NCBI GenBank assembly: GCA_032718475.1
Contig: JAUCBJ010006810.1
Coordinates: 62,001 to 126,000 of the forward strand
Length of the DNA: 64,000 nucleotides
Direction of reading: 5' to 3'
Origin: Nemertoderma westbladi
Taxonomy: Eukaryota; Xenacoelomorpha; Nemertodermatida; Nemertodermatidae
A program made the position numbers and the translations under genes. Positions 61,375-64,000 of the stretch are shown here, piece after piece. Numbering within the stretch: position 1 is the first letter of the stretch; every line of letters begins with the position of its first letter. The notes under the pieces are model-generated. The model had not been told where the DNA came from. It saw only the letters and a list, made by a program, of their open reading frames with translations, and did not search any database.

Positions 61375-62370
61375 TACAACCTATCAAAGATAATCGTAAT
61401 GATAGTGAATAACAATGAAACCCGTGATAAACGACTCAAAGAATTAAGCACAGCGCTTATAAACTGTTCTTATCCGACAGACCTCGTACAAAGAGCCACT
61501 GACGAATCCAAAAAGCTATGAAGAGAAGACCTACTGAGAGACCAACAGAGAAAGGAAAATCCCATAATTCCATTTGTAACAACTTTTAATCCTAACGTTG
61601 TCAACAAATTCCGAGAAACGATAAAACACGCATTCGAGACACTTAAACAGAACAGTCGAACGAAGGGGAAATTGTGCAACAAACGACTGGTACTCGCACA
61701 AAAACAACCTCCTTCCATAAAAAGAATCCACATAAGATTTGGAAAAGATTCCACAAAACACAATTAAAAGTGGAAAATCCGGGAATTAAAAAATGCCACA
61801 GTCATAGATGCCAACTATGCAATATAATAATAACTGGGAAAGACATCACTTTCAAAAACGGCAAATCCTTTAAAAGAAAGTCCGCATTAACCTGTAACAG
61901 TACCAACATTATTTACGCGCTTTTCTGCAAAAACTGTAATGAGTTCTATATCGGTGAGACCAACAACTTGAGAAACAGAACCAATACACACCGCCAACAG
62001 ATAAACACTCCACACCGCCAACTGATAAACCCTCCACACCGCCAACAGATAAACACTCCACATCTACGTCAATTAATTTGCAGCAAGCACGTTTTCACCT
62101 GTAGCTCAGGTGACTTTAACATAGCCCACCCACTATTTCAATTAAAAACTCCCAATATTGCGCTCCGACAAGAATATGAAACCCACTTCATTAAGAGGCT
62201 TAAACCAGGGTTAAACTCTTATTCCCCTCCATAAACAGAACACACCAACAGCGACCAATAGAAAACGCGGGGGCGTTAGGGAATTCCCGCATTCTAAGCC
62301 GCCACCTACAGTATATCAACCAACAATAACTCAAATCCCACCACCTGAAGAGGCCGAAAGGCATTAATAA

Positions 62371-62717
62371 TTATTAATTATTAATTAAAAATGCATTAAT
62401 AAACTGGCTGTTTTTTTAAATTATAAGTTTACATTAATATACTGAACATTGATTTATTCGAGTTATTTATTTATTTTTTATTTATTTACATAATATATTT
62501 CAATGGACAAACTATGATTTGGAACTCAACCTAACTTTTTCAATTTTATATATATATATATATATACAGTATACTTTATCTTGCTCGAAGGCCCCACGAA
62601 CGTTTACCTTTTAGGTGGTGGTTACCATAACAGTAGGCCTACATACAAATCACTTAGGGTTTAGACGGAAGAATTTAGCTGAAAGTATACCTAACTGTGA
62701 ACTAATGGCATTCTGAG
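62371..62717. other. AT-rich stretch without genes
   Basis: A (ta)n microsatellite at 62548-62568. No ORF. Confidence 0.5.
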
Positions 62718-63525
62718 CTACTACTACTACTAGGATCGGCATGCTGCGTTGCAGCTGCATTTTTAAGAATGCTGTGCCGGCTTGTCAACAAAATTGCACC
62801 GCCACAACTCCCTATCACCCATGACATTTGCTAGATCATCCGCATCTTTAAGGCCAGTGTCCTTTAAGATGCGTCTCAAGAAAGTCATGGGCTGTCCACC
62901 ATGCTTATTCACTCCATGAGGTTGCCAAAGTACAAGATTATGCACTGGCTGGTCCTCACGGCGAAAGCAATGTCCTGCAAAGCGGAGGCGATTTTGTTCT
63001 AGTGTCAAGCTTGGGGGAACCAATGAGACACCTCCAATGTTATATAGTGTCTGGTTGGAGATGTGTGCATTGTACTTGACACAATGAACCCGGCGTAGCA
63101 TTCTTGTGAATGTGCCATCCAGAGATTTGGTGTCCTCAGCAGTTAGAGCCCAGCATGGACTCCCATAGAGGAGTACTGGAACTACTGCTGCTCTAAATAA
63201 TCGGACCTTAAGTTTCCGATTAATTCTCGGTGACTTCCAAATCCTGGAAAGCCTATTCAAGGCTGCCCATGCCTTTCCCTTACGTATTCGAAGGTCCTCA
63301 CCTGACTTCCGGATCCATGATCCCAGGTAACAGAAGTCGTCCACATGCTCAAGCATACCATCCTTTGAGCTTATGCTCATCCGATCAGAGACTTGCCTTA
63401 CGTATTCGAAGGTCCTCACCTGACTTCCGGATCCATGATCCCAGGTAACAGAAGTCGTCCACATGCTCAAGCATACCATCCTTTGAGCTTATGCTCATCC
63501 GATCAGAGACTTGCTGAGGACTTTC
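62718..63525 (-). mobile_element. 5'-truncated copy of the RTE-like LINE with 118-bp tandem duplication
   Basis: About 99% identical to 26020-26705 (roughly six differences seen over 650 bp). It encodes the C-terminal RT portion in a 238-codon frame (62763-63479) with an intact stop. Segments 63278-63395 and 63396-63513 are consecutive copies. The 5' end is truncated at ggactttc. No clear target duplication. Confidence 0.9.
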
Positions 63526-63624
63526 TTATACCAAAACATCTCTATATTATGTCTTAGATCCCTTCACCAATACTTCGTACTCAGGCATTACAGTACCCCC
63601 CGTATGAGTTGCGGAGCATCATTT

Positions 63625-64000
63625 TTATAAAAAATATGCATAATGTTTATCTGAAGAAAACTTGACAGTTTTTCTAGTTTTATTGCGAAAAAGTGAGTTA
63701 ACTTTACATAAATCTAAATACCTTCTTGCAATATCAATTGCATTATCAAAATTTATTGTGGCAACGTGTTTAATATTGTCTGGTTTGAATAATAAAATAT
63801 TACTCAAAGGTATGAATTCTTTACTATCTGCACCAAAAAACTTAATGGGTACACAATCTGTTGGACACTTGCAATTTCGAATCCTTGTGATATTGTTCAT
63901 TATTAAACCTGGCCAAAATCTAAATCCGGTTCGTTTAGATAGCATCATCGTATAATCAACTGATCCGTTTCGTTTAGCCATTACGACTTGATTAGGTTTG
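63625..64000 (-). CDS. PWWP-domain-like protein, partial
   Basis: At least 118 codons; the frame is open past the Met at 63981 to the window edge. The segment RTGFRFWPGLIMN, followed by VPIKFFGADSKEFIPLSNIL and an F-x-N-A-I-x-x-A helix, matches the PWWP pattern (aromatic-x-WP, then strand with FFG and a helical end). PWWP modules bind methylated histone H3 tails and DNA. It is a host chromatin-protein exon, or a domestic or transposon-associated copy; it lies 100 bp from a recent LINE insertion. Ends in a TAA. Only this piece is visible. Confidence 0.55.
   Translation of the reverse strand, partial: KPNQVVMAKRNGSVDYTMMLSKRTGFRFWPGLIMNNITRIRNCKCPTDCVPIKFFGADSKEFIPLSNILLFKPDNIKHVATINFDNAIDIARRYLDLCKVNSLFRNKTRKTVKFSSDKHYAYFL

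Larger units (their letters stand above)
59583..62370 (+). mobile_element. Penelope-like element, interrupted twice
   Basis: Coding parts: 59583-59763 (EFWIDEKPDLIPDRFEKEF, TTGGAMGSK), 60746-61132 (PNYSNLFMAYLEN; RYINDCFALW; INFLDVTV; KPTDSMRYLNYNSCHPRH) and 61389-62234 (FVTTFNPNVVNKF and GIY-YIG endonuclease FYIGETNNLRNR). Order RT then GIY-YIG identifies a Penelope-like element. Insertion 1 (59764-60734) has a ggttctaaatg duplication. Insertion 2 is a SINE at 61133-61374. The gene also has its own stops (near 61520), so it was decaying. Confidence 0.85.

Overview
This is AT-rich invertebrate nuclear DNA made almost entirely of transposable elements. BEL/Pao, Maverick/Polinton, RTE-like, Penelope-like, hAT-like and rve-type elements plus tRNA-derived SINEs indicate a metazoan. 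Abundant short motifs such as AGGCCTA and ACCGGTAC hint at a marine deuterostome (echinoderm or hemichordate), but I cannot fix the species. Only two loci look like host genes: a compact jagunal homolog (14.36-14.90 kb) and a PWWP-domain ORF cut by the right edge.

Left third (1-17.8 kb). After an old repeat and a 1 kb 9-bp minisatellite comes a nest of cut-and-paste transposons. An intact-looking element (6437-11518) has TIRs beginning TACGGTGGTG and a 6-bp AATTCA duplication. It encodes an rve/DDE transposase and, convergently, a HECT E3 ubiquitin ligase. It sits inside a related, decayed element (about 3118-11742, TIR TATGGTGGCC) that carried the same two genes, also convergent, now pseudogenes. 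An outer pair of inverted repeats (2920 and 12958) suggests a third layer. Jagunal, a SINE and old repeats follow.

Centre (17.8-50.9 kb). This is a three-level nest in which every level has a perfect target-site duplication. A BEL/Pao retrotransposon (17846-50855, minus strand, LTRs of 943/958 bp, AAGAC duplication) is split exactly between gag and pol by a Maverick/Polinton (25246-45802, 305-bp identical terminal repeats, CCTACT duplication). The Maverick is itself split by an RTE-like LINE (26017-29774, CATAGAATACATTA duplication). The Maverick encodes a protein-primed DNA polymerase, an integrase with chromodomain, an adenain-like protease, a packaging ATPase, an F54H12.2-like capsid protein, two tandem paralogous minor virion-like proteins, basic and hydrophobic virion-like proteins, a RING-like protein and a TATA-binding-protein-like protein, plus orphans. 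Plus-strand genes (orphan, polymerase, TBP-like) converge on a long minus-strand virion block. Integrase, capsid and RING genes each carry one in-frame TAA, and the polymerase N-terminus is frameshifted, although the insertion must be younger than a BEL copy whose LTRs differ by only about six substitutions.

Right part (50.9-64 kb). Further nests: a non-LTR RT split by a repeat that is itself split by a hAT-like element; a Penelope-like element split by a second LINE fragment and by a SINE; a SINE-derived foldback; a small TIR element; and truncated copies of the same RTE-like LINE, one about 99% identical to the copy in the Maverick.
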